From: Streptomyces longispororuber
Lineage (GTDB): Bacteria > Actinomycetota > Actinomycetes > Streptomycetales > Streptomycetaceae
Length of the DNA stretch: 33,677 nucleotides
Direction of reading: 5' to 3'
NCBI RefSeq assembly: GCF_014656095.1
Contig: NZ_BNBT01000096.1
Coordinates: 1 to 33,677 of the forward strand
Below the pieces are notes generated by a model that searched no databases, was not told the DNA's origin, and was given only the letters and a program-made list of their open reading frames with translations. Positions 21,163-28,863 of this stretch are shown here, piece by piece (positions within the stretch are counted from its first letter, which is position 1; each line of letters starts with the position of its first letter). A program made the position numbers and the translations under genes.

Positions 21163-22247
21163 CGGGTGGCCTCGGCTTCCGTGCGGCCCGCGTCCGCGCC
21201 CGTGCCCGCGGCGGCGGTCCCCGCGGGCTCCGTGAGCGCCGCGGGCGTGGTGAGCGGCTGGTCGGTGAGGGCGAGGAAGACCTCGTCGAGGCTGGGCTGG
21301 CCCAGGGCGAAGTTGTCGACGGTGATGCCCGCGCGGGCCAGCTCGGCCAGGGCGCGGGAGGCCTTCTCGGCGGCGGCCTCCCCGCCCGGGGACCCGCCGT
21401 CGCCGACGCGGGCGGTGAGCGCCACCGGGTCGGGTTCGAGCTGCACCTGCGTGTCCAGGGTCAGCCGCAGCAGGCGCGCGGCCTCCTCGCGCCGGTCGGC
21501 GTCCCGCAGCCGTACGTGCACCGCGCCCGCGCCGACGGACGCCTTCAGCTCGCCCTTGGTGCCCTCGGCGATGACCCGGCCCCGGTCGATGACGGCGATG
21601 CGCGACGCGAGCTGGTCGGCCTCGTCCAGGTACTGCGTGGTGAGCAGGACCGTGGTGCCCTGGGCGACGACGGCCCGCACGATGTCCCAGACCTGGTTGC
21701 GGCTGCGCGGGTCGAGGCCGGTGGTCGGCTCGTCGAGGAACAGCAGGTCCGGGGTGTTCAGGATGGACGCGGCAATGTCGATGCGACGCCGCATGCCGCC
21801 GGAGTAGTTCTTCACCTGCCGTCCGGCGGCCTCGCTCAGGCCGAACGCGGTGAGGAGCTGCTCGGCGCGGGTGCGCGCGGCCTTCCTGCCGTGGCCGGTG
21901 AGCCGGGCGAGCAGGACCAGGTTCTCCGTGCCGGTGAGGTCCTCGTCCACGGACGCGTACTGCCCGGTGAGGCTGACGCGGGCGCGGACGGCGTCGGCCT
22001 CGCGGACCACGTCGTGGCCGAATACGTGGGCCTCGCCGCCGTCCGGGCGCAACAGCGTGGCGAGCATCTTCACCGTGGTCGTCTTGCCGGCGCCGTTCGG
22101 CCCGAGGAGGCCGTAGACGGTGCCCGCGGGGACGGTCAGGTCGACGCCGTCGACCGCGCGGTTGTCCCCGAACGTCTTCACCAGGCCGGCCGTCTCGATG
22201 GCCGGGCCGTGTGGCCCGGAGCGCCGGTGGGGGTGTTCGCTGCTCAT
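21159..22247 (-). CDS. ABC exporter ATP-binding protein, DrrA family
   Basis: This is a 362-residue ATPase. Walker A is GPNGAGKTTT (49-58), the Q-loop is TGQYASVDEDLTG (94-106), the signature is YSGGMRRR (148-155), and Walker B is LLFLDEPTTGLDP (168-180), followed by LLTTQYLDEADQLA. The family-specific C-terminal domain (about 240-345) has RLTLDTQVQLEPDP, 'ELARAGITVDNFALGQPSLD' and EVFLALTD, the DrrA tail needed for pairing with DrrB. The last 25 residues are Ala/Thr/Gly-rich. ATG 22247 has GGAAGG upstream; the frame upstream is open but unrelated. It is the first gene of a two-gene operon. Confidence 0.94.
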   Translation of the reverse strand: MSSEHPHRRSGPHGPAIETAGLVKTFGDNRAVDGVDLTVPAGTVYGLLGPNGAGKTTTVKMLATLLRPDGGEAHVFGHDVVREADAVRARVSLTGQYASVDEDLTGTENLVLLARLTGHGRKAARTRAEQLLTAFGLSEAAGRQVKNYSGGMRRRIDIAASILNTPDLLFLDEPTTGLDPRSRNQVWDIVRAVVAQGTTVLLTTQYLDEADQLASRIAVIDRGRVIAEGTKGELKASVGAGAVHVRLRDADRREEAARLLRLTLDTQVQLEPDPVALTARVGDGGSPGGEAAAEKASRALAELARAGITVDNFALGQPSLDEVFLALTDQPLTTPAALTEPAGTAAAGTGADAGRTEAEATR

Positions 22248-22364
22248 GTCCTGCGCCTTCCGACGGCGGTGTGTGCTGCTGCGGGTGCGGTGGCGGTGCG
22301 TCATGAGGGGAGACCGGGCGCGGTCCGAAAACTCATCGTTCCCCGCCGGGGAGGGGCCGCGCGA

Positions 22365-22410
22365 CCGGGCGCCCGTGGGTGTGCCGGCCGGGCGCCCGTG
22401 GGTGTGCCGG
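22365..22410. repeat. Perfect 23-bp tandem duplication
   Basis: Units at 22365-22387 and 22388-22410 are identical, each containing GGGCGCCCGTGGGTGTGCCGG-like sequence. They lie in the 243-base divergent region between the DrrA-like gene and the small membrane protein gene. Confidence 0.85.
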
Positions 22411-22490
22411 GCGCGCGCTCCGGTGGAGCGGGGGCCCGTACGGGTGTTTCCTGGGAGGAGGTTGTTGCTCCTGAGCGGGAAGGAACCGCC

Positions 22491-22940
22491 ATGGCAGTCA
22501 CCGCACCCGGATCGCACAGGTCCCACAAGCTCCACCTGCCCCACGGGACGCGTGGCTCCCACGGGACGCGTGGCTCCCACGGGAACGCCGGCGCCCGCGC
22601 CCTCTCCCGCGTCTGGGCAGCCCCCGCGCTGCTGGCCCTGGTCTACGGCCTGTGGACCGCGACCAACGACCGCCAGGGCGGCCCCGTCACCGCCGGCAAC
22701 GTCGTGCTCGGCATCGTCTCCGGGGTCGTCCTCGGCGCGCTGTACGTGGCGCTGCGCCGCCTGGCCCCCGCCCTGCCGCGCGAACTGCGCGCCCCCGCCT
22801 GGGGCGCCCTCGCGGGCACGGCCGTGGCCTTCCTGTACAGCCTGACCGACGCGAGCGTGCTGCGCGTGGCGGGCCTGGGCCTGGCGGTCACGGCGGGCGT
22901 CACGGCGGCGACGTACTACTCCTTCGCCACGCACGAGTGA
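22491..22940 (+). CDS. Small membrane protein with repeated N-terminal hexapeptide
   Basis: A 149-residue protein. The polar N terminus (1-35) has HGTRGSHGTRGSHG, encoded by an 18-bp direct repeat at 22540-22557 and 22558-22575. Four membrane segments follow: VWAAPALLALVYGLWTA, VVLGIVSGVVLGALYVA, APAWGALAGTAVAFLYSL and 'VAGLGLAVTAGVTAATYYS'. No family is recognised with confidence. ATG 22491 has GGAAGG 7 bases upstream. It is divergent from the DrrAB-like exporter and convergent with the SGNH hydrolase gene. Confidence 0.8.
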   Translation: MAVTAPGSHRSHKLHLPHGTRGSHGTRGSHGNAGARALSRVWAAPALLALVYGLWTATNDRQGGPVTAGNVVLGIVSGVVLGALYVALRRLAPALPRELRAPAWGALAGTAVAFLYSLTDASVLRVAGLGLAVTAGVTAATYYSFATHE

Positions 22941-22952
22941 CCCGCATGCGAA

Positions 22953-22986
22953 CGGCCCGCCCGCCCCTGCCGGAGCGGACGGGCCG
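22953..22986. terminator. Hairpin between convergent genes
   Basis: Arms CGGCCCG (22953-22959) and CGGGCCG (22980-22986) sit in the 58-base gap between the small membrane protein gene (plus) and the SGNH gene (minus). Probably bidirectional; no T-run. Confidence 0.5.
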
Positions 22987-22998
22987 GGGGCGCGCCGG

Positions 22999-24300
22999 TC
23001 AGAGCGAGCCCAGGTCCACGGCGCGGGCCATGGCCCGGTAGCCGGCGTCGTTGGGGTGCAGGTGGTCGCCGCTGTCGTACGCGGGCCGGATGCGCTCGGG
23101 GTCCTGCGGGTCGGCGAGGGCCTTGTCGAAGTCGACGTACCCGTCGTACTCGCCGGAGGTGCGCACCCAGGTGTTGAAGGCGTCGCTGACGGCGGCGGCG
23201 TGCTTGCCGTAGTGGTCGGAGCCGCCGAGCGGCAGCAGGGTGGCGCCGACGACCTTCAGGCCCTTGGCGCGGGCGGCGCGGATCAGCTTGCGGTGGCCGT
23301 CGATGAGCTCCTCGGCGCTGACCACCGGAGCGGGCTTGTACGTCGGCTTGTCGGTCTCGCTGAAGCCGATGTCGTTGAGGCCCTCCAGGATGACGACGGT
23401 CCCGGCGTTCGGCAGGTTCGTGACGTCCCGCGCGAAGCGGGTGGTGCTCTTGTCGCCGAACCACGCCGAGTCGTTGAGGACCATGTTGCCGCCGATGCCC
23501 GCGTTGACGACGGGCCGGGGCGTGCCCGCCGCGGCGAGGCGCTCGGCGAGGGCGTCGGACCAGCGGCGGTTGCGGTCGGTGGAGGAGGCGAAGCCGTCGG
23601 TGATGGAGTCGCCGAAGAGGACGACGGCGTCCCGCTCGGGCCGCTTCGCGCCGCGTACGTCGACGCCCGCGAGGTAGTACCAGGACTCGGTGGACTCGCG
23701 GAAGGCGGCGCCGCCGGTGTCGGCGACGTGGTCGCCCTGGGCGCGGTAGCTGGTGGCGAACGACTGGGCGTGGAAGGTGGCGGGCCCGGTGGTGCGGGCC
23801 AGCCGCAGCGTGACCGTCACGGAGTCGAAGCGGTCCAGGCCCAGGGCGGCCGCGTCGCTGGAGAGCTGCTCGCCGGCCGGGACGGTGACGGAGCGCTTGC
23901 CGCCGAAGGTCAACCGGCGCAGGGAGCCCTTCTCGACGGCGGCGCCCTTGGCGCCCTCGGTGCGGGCGACGGTGGCGGCCTCGATGTGCAGCGGGGACGC
24001 GCCGTAGGCGTTGGAGAGCCGAACGCGGGCTCTGTCGCCGCCCTCGGTCACCCGGACCACCTGGCGCAGGGTCTGGTCGTCGAACCCGGCTTCGGACCAG
24101 TTGGGCTTGAAGCCGATGCTGGGGCGTTGGGGTGATGCCGCCCAGGCGGCGGTCCATGGCGCGGCGGCGCGCGCGTTCGTGGCGGGGCGTTCGCCGCCGT
24201 CGGCGCGGGCGCCGGTGACGGCGAGGCCCGCGGTGAGGGCCAGCGCGGCGGCCAGGACGACGGACTTGCGGGCGGTGGACTGCCGGGTCTGCGAAGGCAT
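22999..24300 (-). CDS. Secreted SGNH/GDSL hydrolase
   Basis: A 433-residue secreted esterase-like protein. The signal peptide is at 1 to about 33 (RKSVVLAAALALTAGLAVTG, then ARA). An N-terminal beta domain (about 45-215) precedes the SGNH domain. Block I is VVLFGDSITDG with Ser232, block II is NAGIGGNMVLND (Gly271), block III is EGLNDIG (Asn309), and block V is SGDHLHPND with Asp412 and His415. All four catalytic residues are present. The family cleaves esters of lipids or acylated polysaccharides; the substrate here is unknown. ATG 24300 has AAGGATG upstream. It is divergent from a LysR gene 198 bases away, which may control it (inference). Confidence 0.93.
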   Translation of the reverse strand: MPSQTRQSTARKSVVLAAALALTAGLAVTGARADGGERPATNARAAAPWTAAWAASPQRPSIGFKPNWSEAGFDDQTLRQVVRVTEGGDRARVRLSNAYGASPLHIEAATVARTEGAKGAAVEKGSLRRLTFGGKRSVTVPAGEQLSSDAAALGLDRFDSVTVTLRLARTTGPATFHAQSFATSYRAQGDHVADTGGAAFRESTESWYYLAGVDVRGAKRPERDAVVLFGDSITDGFASSTDRNRRWSDALAERLAAAGTPRPVVNAGIGGNMVLNDSAWFGDKSTTRFARDVTNLPNAGTVVILEGLNDIGFSETDKPTYKPAPVVSAEELIDGHRKLIRAARAKGLKVVGATLLPLGGSDHYGKHAAAVSDAFNTWVRTSGEYDGYVDFDKALADPQDPERIRPAYDSGDHLHPNDAGYRAMARAVDLGSL

Positions 24301-24498
24301 GGCGCATCCTTGGGAGTTGACGGGGCCGGAAGGGGCGCCCGGCCGTGGTGGCCGGGCACGTCCCACGATCCGCCCCCGCCGCTGGCCGATCAACGGCGAT
24401 CCGTGAAACGATCCCTGCTCCGGGACTTATCGATGCAGGTCAGCGGCTTCGCAGGGGCAGGGGACGGCAGCGGCGGGACGGCCGCGGGGGGAGCCGGG

Positions 24499-25407
24499 AT
24501 GGAACGGCAGGAGCTGGAGACCTTTCTGACGCTCGCCGAGGAGCTGCACTTCGGCCGCACGGCGGAGCGGCTGCTCGTCTCGCAGGCGCGCGTGAGCCAG
24601 ACGGTGAAGAAGCTGGAGCGCAAGATCGGCGCGCCGCTCTTCGAACGCACCAGCCGCGTGGTGTGTCTCGCGCCGCTCGGACGCCAGCTCTACGAGGACC
24701 TGGCGCCGCTGCACCGGCGCATGGAGGAGGCCGTCGCCCGCGCCAAGGACGTGGCGCGCGGCGTCACCGGTGAGCTGGGCGTGGGCTTCCTCGGCACCGG
24801 CGCCGGCTCCCTCACCCAGCCGATCCTCAAGCTCTTCCGGGAGCGCTGCCCGCGGTGCGAGATCCGGATGCGCGAGACCCAGTTCCAGGACCCGCTCGGG
24901 CCGCTGCGCTCCGGCGAGGTGGACGTCCTGTTCACCTGCCTGCCGGTGCGCGAGCCCGACCTGACGGTCGGTCCGGTCGTCATCCGGGAGCCCCGGGCCC
25001 TGGCGGTGCCGGCCGGCCACCGCCTGGCGGGCCGCGCCTCCCTGGTCTGGGAGGACCTGGCGGGCGAGACCTGCTTCGCCGTCGTCAACAGCGCCCCGGC
25101 CTACTGGTGGGACTTCCACGTCCCGCCCCGCACGCCGAGCGGCCGCGAGATCCGGCGGGGCCAGGCGGTGGCCACGTTCCAGGAGATGATGACCCTGGTC
25201 GCCACCGGCCAGGGCGTCTCCCCGGTCATCGCCTCCGTCGAGACGTACTACTCCCGCCCGGACGTCGTCTTCGTACCGGTTACGGACCTGCCGCCGGCGG
25301 AGGTGGCCCTGATCCGGCGCGGCGGCACGGCGACCGCCGCCACGGCGGCCTTCGTCCAGGCCGTGCACGACGCACTGGACGCCCACGGCGGCCCCGCGAC
25401 CTTCTGA
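24499..25407 (+). CDS. LysR-family transcriptional regulator
   Basis: A 302-residue LysR protein, the usual length. The HTH is at 1-60 (ERQELETFLTLAEELHFGRT then AERLLVSQARVSQTVKKLER), with 'APLFERTSRVVCLAPLG' closing the DNA-binding part. The effector domain has 'GELGVGFLGTGAGSLTQPIL' and 'TLVATGQGVSPVIASVETYY'. ATG 24499 has GGAG 5 bases upstream; an ATG at 24433 would add a Gly-rich stretch without homology. It is divergent from the SGNH hydrolase gene and convergent with the TetR gene. No perfect T-N11-A palindrome stands out in the divergent region, though three GATC-containing sites lie there. Confidence 0.92.
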   Translation: MERQELETFLTLAEELHFGRTAERLLVSQARVSQTVKKLERKIGAPLFERTSRVVCLAPLGRQLYEDLAPLHRRMEEAVARAKDVARGVTGELGVGFLGTGAGSLTQPILKLFRERCPRCEIRMRETQFQDPLGPLRSGEVDVLFTCLPVREPDLTVGPVVIREPRALAVPAGHRLAGRASLVWEDLAGETCFAVVNSAPAYWWDFHVPPRTPSGREIRRGQAVATFQEMMTLVATGQGVSPVIASVETYYSRPDVVFVPVTDLPPAEVALIRRGGTATAATAAFVQAVHDALDAHGGPATF

Positions 25408-25431
25408 GCCGCCGCCGGGGCGGTGTCGGCA

Positions 25432-26169
25432 TCAGCCGGGCAGGCGTGCCTCCAGGCCGTCGAGGATGCAGTTCAGGCCCACCTGGAAGTAGCCCTGCCG
25501 GGCGTCCTGCACGTCCCGCCGCGGCTCCAGCTCGTACATCGCCCGCACCCGCGGGTAGGGCCGCACGGCCGTCTCCACCGCGGGCCGGACCGTCTCCATC
25601 CAGGCCTGCTCGTCGCGGCCGCTGCGCGCGAGCGTGGTCAGGTAGGCGGCCTCGGTGGTGGCGATGCCGATGACGTAGCCCCAGATGGTCTTGACGGCGA
25701 TGTCGCAGGACTCCAGGTCGAACCCGCGGGTCTCGAAGAGGGCGAGCATGTCCTCGGTGAGGCGCATCATGTTCGGCCCCAGGTTGGCCATGCCCAGCTC
25801 GCCGAGGACGGAGGCGATCCAGATGTGCCGCAGCAGCACCTCGCGGACGTTCTCGCCGAAGCCGAGCGCGGCGGCGCGCCAGTCCTCGTGGGAGGCGGAT
25901 GCGGGCACCGGCACGTCGATCTCGCCGTACACCCGGTCGACGACGAGCTCGATGATCTCGTCCTTGTTGGAGACGTGCGTGTAGAGGCTGGTGGCGCCGG
26001 CGTTCAGCCGGGTGCCCAGCTTGCGCATGCTCAGGGCCTCCAGGCCCTCGGCGTCCAGCAGGGCGAGCGCCTCGGCCACGATCTGCTCGCGGCTGAGCGC
26101 GGGCTGATCGCGGCGCTGCCGGCTCGGCCGGGTCCAGACGGACATCGAGGTCGGCTTCTCAGTGCGCAT
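25432..26169 (-). CDS. TetR-family repressor of the adjacent MFS exporter
   Basis: This is a 245-residue TetR protein. The HTH is at about 25-70 (REQIVAEALALLDAEGLEAL, then SMRKLGTRLNAGATSLYTHV and SNKDEIIELV). The Ser-Met-Arg-Lys-Leu-Gly-Thr-x-Leu pattern and a helical C-terminal part with 'WRAAALGFGENVREVLLRHI' match the TetR_C_1 group, which often controls efflux pumps. ATG 26169 has AAGGGTGG upstream. It is divergent from the MFS gene with a 133-base gap holding two palindromes. Repression of the exporter and of itself, relieved by a drug ligand, is the expected model. Confidence 0.93.
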   Translation of the reverse strand: MRTEKPTSMSVWTRPSRQRRDQPALSREQIVAEALALLDAEGLEALSMRKLGTRLNAGATSLYTHVSNKDEIIELVVDRVYGEIDVPVPASASHEDWRAAALGFGENVREVLLRHIWIASVLGELGMANLGPNMMRLTEDMLALFETRGFDLESCDIAVKTIWGYVIGIATTEAAYLTTLARSGRDEQAWMETVRPAVETAVRPYPRVRAMYELEPRRDVQDARQGYFQVGLNCILDGLEARLPG

Positions 26170-26227
26170 GCGGCCACCCTTCTCTGCACTCCCCTGTTGA
26201 CCTCACCCTAACCCAGCCACGCACGAC

Positions 26228-26282
26228 GTTCGGCGGTTGCGAACAGTGTGCGGCGTACGTACAGTGTTCGGAGTAAGCGAAC
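26228..26282 (+). promoter_or_regulatory. MFS promoter bracketed by two GTTCG-N7-CGAAC operators
   Basis: A sigma-70-type promoter TTGCGA (26237-26242), 17-base spacer, TACAGT (26260-26265) lies upstream of ATG 26303. Operator 1 (GTTCG, N7, CGAAC) is at 26228-26244 and covers the -35 box. Operator 2 has the same format at 26266-26282, straight after the -10 box and over the expected transcript start. A third palindrome GTACGTAC (26255-26262) lies between. This is a good repressor arrangement for the divergent TetR protein. Confidence 0.8.
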
Positions 26283-26302
26283 GGCGTACTGAGGAGGACC
26301 CG

Positions 26303-27856
26303 ATGGACGGGCTCGGACAGCAAGGGAAGGAAGCGGGCGACGCGGCCACGGCACGCGATCCGCGCCGCTGGTGGATTCTGGTCGTGCTCTGCCTGAGCAC
26401 CCTCGTCCTGGTCGTGGACAACATGGTCCTGACCGTCGCGGTCCCGCCCATCGCCCAGGACATCGAGGCGACCGCGTCCGACATCCAGTGGATCCTCGAC
26501 TCCTACATGCTGGTCTTCGCGGGCCTGCTGCTGACGTCCGGCTCGCTCTCGGACCGGTTCGGCCGCCGCAAGGTCATGATCATCGGTCTGGTGCTCTTCG
26601 GCGGGGCCTCCCTCCTGGCCACCGTCGCGACCAACCCCGAGCAGCTCATCGCGGGCCGCATCCTGATGGGCATCGGCGGCGCGCTGATCATGCCCAGCAC
26701 CCTGTCGATCCTCATCACCGTCTTCGACGAGCAGGAGCGGCCCAAGGCCATCGCGGCCTGGAGCGCGGTCGCGATGGTCGGCCTGGTCGGCGGCCCGGTG
26801 CTCGGCGGCGCCCTGCTCCAGCACTTCTGGTGGGGCTCGGTCTTCCTGATCAACGTGCCCATCGCGGTCGTCGCGATCCTCGCGGCCCTGGCGCTGATGC
26901 CCGAGTCCAAGGGGCCCTGGCGCAAGGCCGACCCGCTGGGCATGGTCCTGTCGATGACCGGTATGGCCGCGCTGGTGTGGACGATCACCGAGTGGCCCAA
27001 GGACGGCTTCGGCGACCCGAAGGTCTACGTCGCCGCGATCGTCGCCGTGGTCTGCCTCGTCGGCTTCGGCCTGTGGGAGACGCGCATCGAGGAACCGATG
27101 ATCCCCCTCATGCTGTTCCGCAACCGGGTCTTCACCGGCGCCAGCTTCTCCATCGTCCTGCTGACCTTCGCCAACGGCGGACTGATGCTGGTCCTGACCC
27201 AGTACCTCCAGTTCGTGCTGCACTACTCGCCCACGAAGACCGGCTGGGCCTTCGCGCCGCTCGCCGTCGCGGCGCTCGTCTTCAACACCCTGGGCGCCAC
27301 GCTCGGCCAGAAGTTCGGCAACCGCTTCATGGTCGCCACCGGCCTCGTGATCATCGCCTCCGGCTTCTTCACCCTGACCACGCTGGAGGTCGGTGACGGC
27401 TTCGGTGTCGTCGCCGTCGCCATGGTCCTGATGGGCGCCGGCGGTGGCCTCGCGATGCCCGCCGCGCAGGCGGCCCTGATGGGCGCGGTGCCCACCGAGC
27501 ACGCGGGTGTCGGCTCCGCCCTCAACGACACCGTCCAGCAGGCGGGCGCCGCCCTCGGCGTGGCGGTCCTCGGCTCGATCCTCTCCAGCACCTACTCCCG
27601 CTCGATGCCGGACTCCGCCTCGGACACCGCCGACAACTCCATCGTCGACGCCCTCGCCGAGGCCGCCCGCACCGGCAACGAGGCCCTGGCGTCCGCCGCC
27701 CGCGACGCCTTCGGCGACGCCATGTCCGCCAGCTTCGTCGTCGGCGCCTCGGGTGTCCTGGTGGCCGCGGCCCTCTCCCTCTTCCTGATGCGGCCCCGGC
27801 CCGCGGACGAGGTCCCGGCCGAGGACCAGCCCAAGGAGCCGACGCCGGTCGCCTGA
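26303..27856 (+). CDS. MFS drug exporter, DHA2 (14-TM) family
   Basis: This 517-residue protein has 14 predicted membrane segments. Motif D1 is VVDNMVLTVAVPPIAQDI, motif A is GSLSDRFGRRKVM after TM2, and motif C is GLVGGPVLGGAL in TM5. These are the marks of EmrB/QacA-type proton-driven drug exporters. An acidic Pro-rich tail (PADEVPAEDQPKEP) ends the protein. ATG 26303 has GAGGAGG 5 bases upstream. It is controlled by the divergent TetR gene (see the operator entry) and ended by a strong terminator at 27943. Confidence 0.95.
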   Translation: MDGLGQQGKEAGDAATARDPRRWWILVVLCLSTLVLVVDNMVLTVAVPPIAQDIEATASDIQWILDSYMLVFAGLLLTSGSLSDRFGRRKVMIIGLVLFGGASLLATVATNPEQLIAGRILMGIGGALIMPSTLSILITVFDEQERPKAIAAWSAVAMVGLVGGPVLGGALLQHFWWGSVFLINVPIAVVAILAALALMPESKGPWRKADPLGMVLSMTGMAALVWTITEWPKDGFGDPKVYVAAIVAVVCLVGFGLWETRIEEPMIPLMLFRNRVFTGASFSIVLLTFANGGLMLVLTQYLQFVLHYSPTKTGWAFAPLAVAALVFNTLGATLGQKFGNRFMVATGLVIIASGFFTLTTLEVGDGFGVVAVAMVLMGAGGGLAMPAAQAALMGAVPTEHAGVGSALNDTVQQAGAALGVAVLGSILSSTYSRSMPDSASDTADNSIVDALAEAARTGNEALASAARDAFGDAMSASFVVGASGVLVAAALSLFLMRPRPADEVPAEDQPKEPTPVA

Positions 27857-27942
27857 CCTACCGGGGCGGGCGCCCCGGACACCGCCTTCGGAGGGGCCCC
27901 GCCCCTATCTCCCCTCTCCCCCCGAGGGGCCCCTCCGCAAGA

Positions 27943-27986
27943 CGCCGGACGGGCTGAATCCGCTTCAGCCCGTCCGGCGGTTTTTT
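27943..27986 (+). terminator. Intrinsic terminator built from the dispersed repeat core
   Basis: A perfect 16-bp stem (CGCCGGACGGGCTGAA at 27943-27958 with TTCAGCCCGTCCGGCG at 27964-27979), a 5-base loop TCCGC, and a run of six T at 27981-27986. This is the clearest terminator in the window and follows the MFS gene by 86 bases. The stem sequence is the same core as the repeats at 26 and 17818-17973. Confidence 0.93.
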
Positions 27987-28055
27987 CTGTGCCCTGTGTG
28001 CTGTGTGCTGGGCGCTGCGTGCTGCGCGCTGGGCCCTCTGGGGCGCGTGCTGTGT
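27987..28055. repeat. Degenerate 7-8-bp CTG-rich repeat
   Basis: Short units such as TGTGCTG, TGCGCTG and TGCTGGGCGCTG follow one another between the MFS terminator and the end of the SDR gene. It is simple-sequence DNA with no coding signal. Confidence 0.6.
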
Positions 28056-28068
28056 CCCGGGTCCCGCG

Positions 28069-28863
28069 TCACCACGAGGGCCGGGCGCTCACCCCGCCGT
28101 CCACCAGCAGGTCCGTCCCGGTGATCCAGCCCGCCGCGCCCGAGGCGAGGAAGACACACGCGGCGCCGATGTCCTCCGGCCGCCCGAGGCGCTCCAGCGG
28201 GGCGGCGCGCGTCCACCGCTCCACGCCCTCCGGCCAGTCCTCCGCGAGCCCGGGCCGGTCGACGAGGCCCGGCGAGACGCTGTTCACCCGCACCCCGAGG
28301 GGCCCGTACTCCACGGCCGCCGCGCGCGCGAACGCGATGAGCGCGGCCTTCGACACCCCGTAGTGCGCGTGCCCCGGCGCGGGCCTGTGCCCCTCGACCG
28401 ACGCGATGTGCGTGACGCTGCCGCCCCCGTCCTGGCCGGCCATCACCTCGGCCGCGGCCTGCGTACAGGCGAACGCGCTGGTCACGTTGGCCTCCTGGAG
28501 CAGCCGCCAGTCGGCCGCCGCCATGCCGCGCAGGGGCTGCACGGGCTGGATCCCGGCGTTGTTGACGAGCGCGTCGAGCCGTCCGCGCCAGTCGTGCGCG
28601 GCCGCCACGAGCCGGCGGCACTCCCGCTCCTCGCTCAGGTCGGCCGGTACGACGACGGCGTGGCCGCCCGCCTTCCCGATCTCCTCGGCCAGCTCCCGGG
28701 CCCGGTCGGCCCGTTGGTGGCAGTGCAGGACGACGGCCGCGCCGGCCCGTGCGAACTGCCGCGCGATGCCGCCGCCGACGAGTCCGCTGGCACCGGTGAC
28801 GAGGGCGACGCGCCCCGCCAGGGACGGCAGTCCGGGGTCGGTCACGCCTTCCGGGTCAGTCAC
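28069..28863 (-). CDS. Short-chain dehydrogenase/reductase
   Basis: A 264-residue classical SDR. The cofactor loop is TGASGLVGGG (23-32), NNAG is at 101-104, and the catalytic set is Asn126 region, Ser155, Tyr168 and Lys172 (in HYGVSK). The C-terminal PGLVD and ITGTDLLVDGG words are normal. HQRADRA after strand 2 suggests NADP preference (inference). The GTG at 28863 overlaps the stop of the upstream cupin gene by 8 bases, so the two are probably co-transcribed; a second in-frame GTG lies at 28845. A short Ala/Gly-poor head precedes the domain. The substrate is unknown. Confidence 0.92.
   Translation of the reverse strand: MTDPEGVTDPGLPSLAGRVALVTGASGLVGGGIARQFARAGAAVVLHCHQRADRARELAEEIGKAGGHAVVVPADLSEERECRRLVAAAHDWRGRLDALVNNAGIQPVQPLRGMAAADWRLLQEANVTSAFACTQAAAEVMAGQDGGGSVTHIASVEGHRPAPGHAHYGVSKAALIAFARAAAVEYGPLGVRVNSVSPGLVDRPGLAEDWPEGVERWTRAAPLERLGRPEDIGAACVFLASGAAGWITGTDLLVDGGVSARPSW

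Noticed and set aside
20317..22247. Export genes of an antibiotic cluster
   Set aside because: The DrrA/DrrB type fits drug export, but no synthase, tailoring enzyme or pathway regulator lies within the window.
24301..24498. LysR operator between the SGNH and LysR genes
   Set aside because: GATC-containing sites are present but no inverted repeat with T-N11-A was found.
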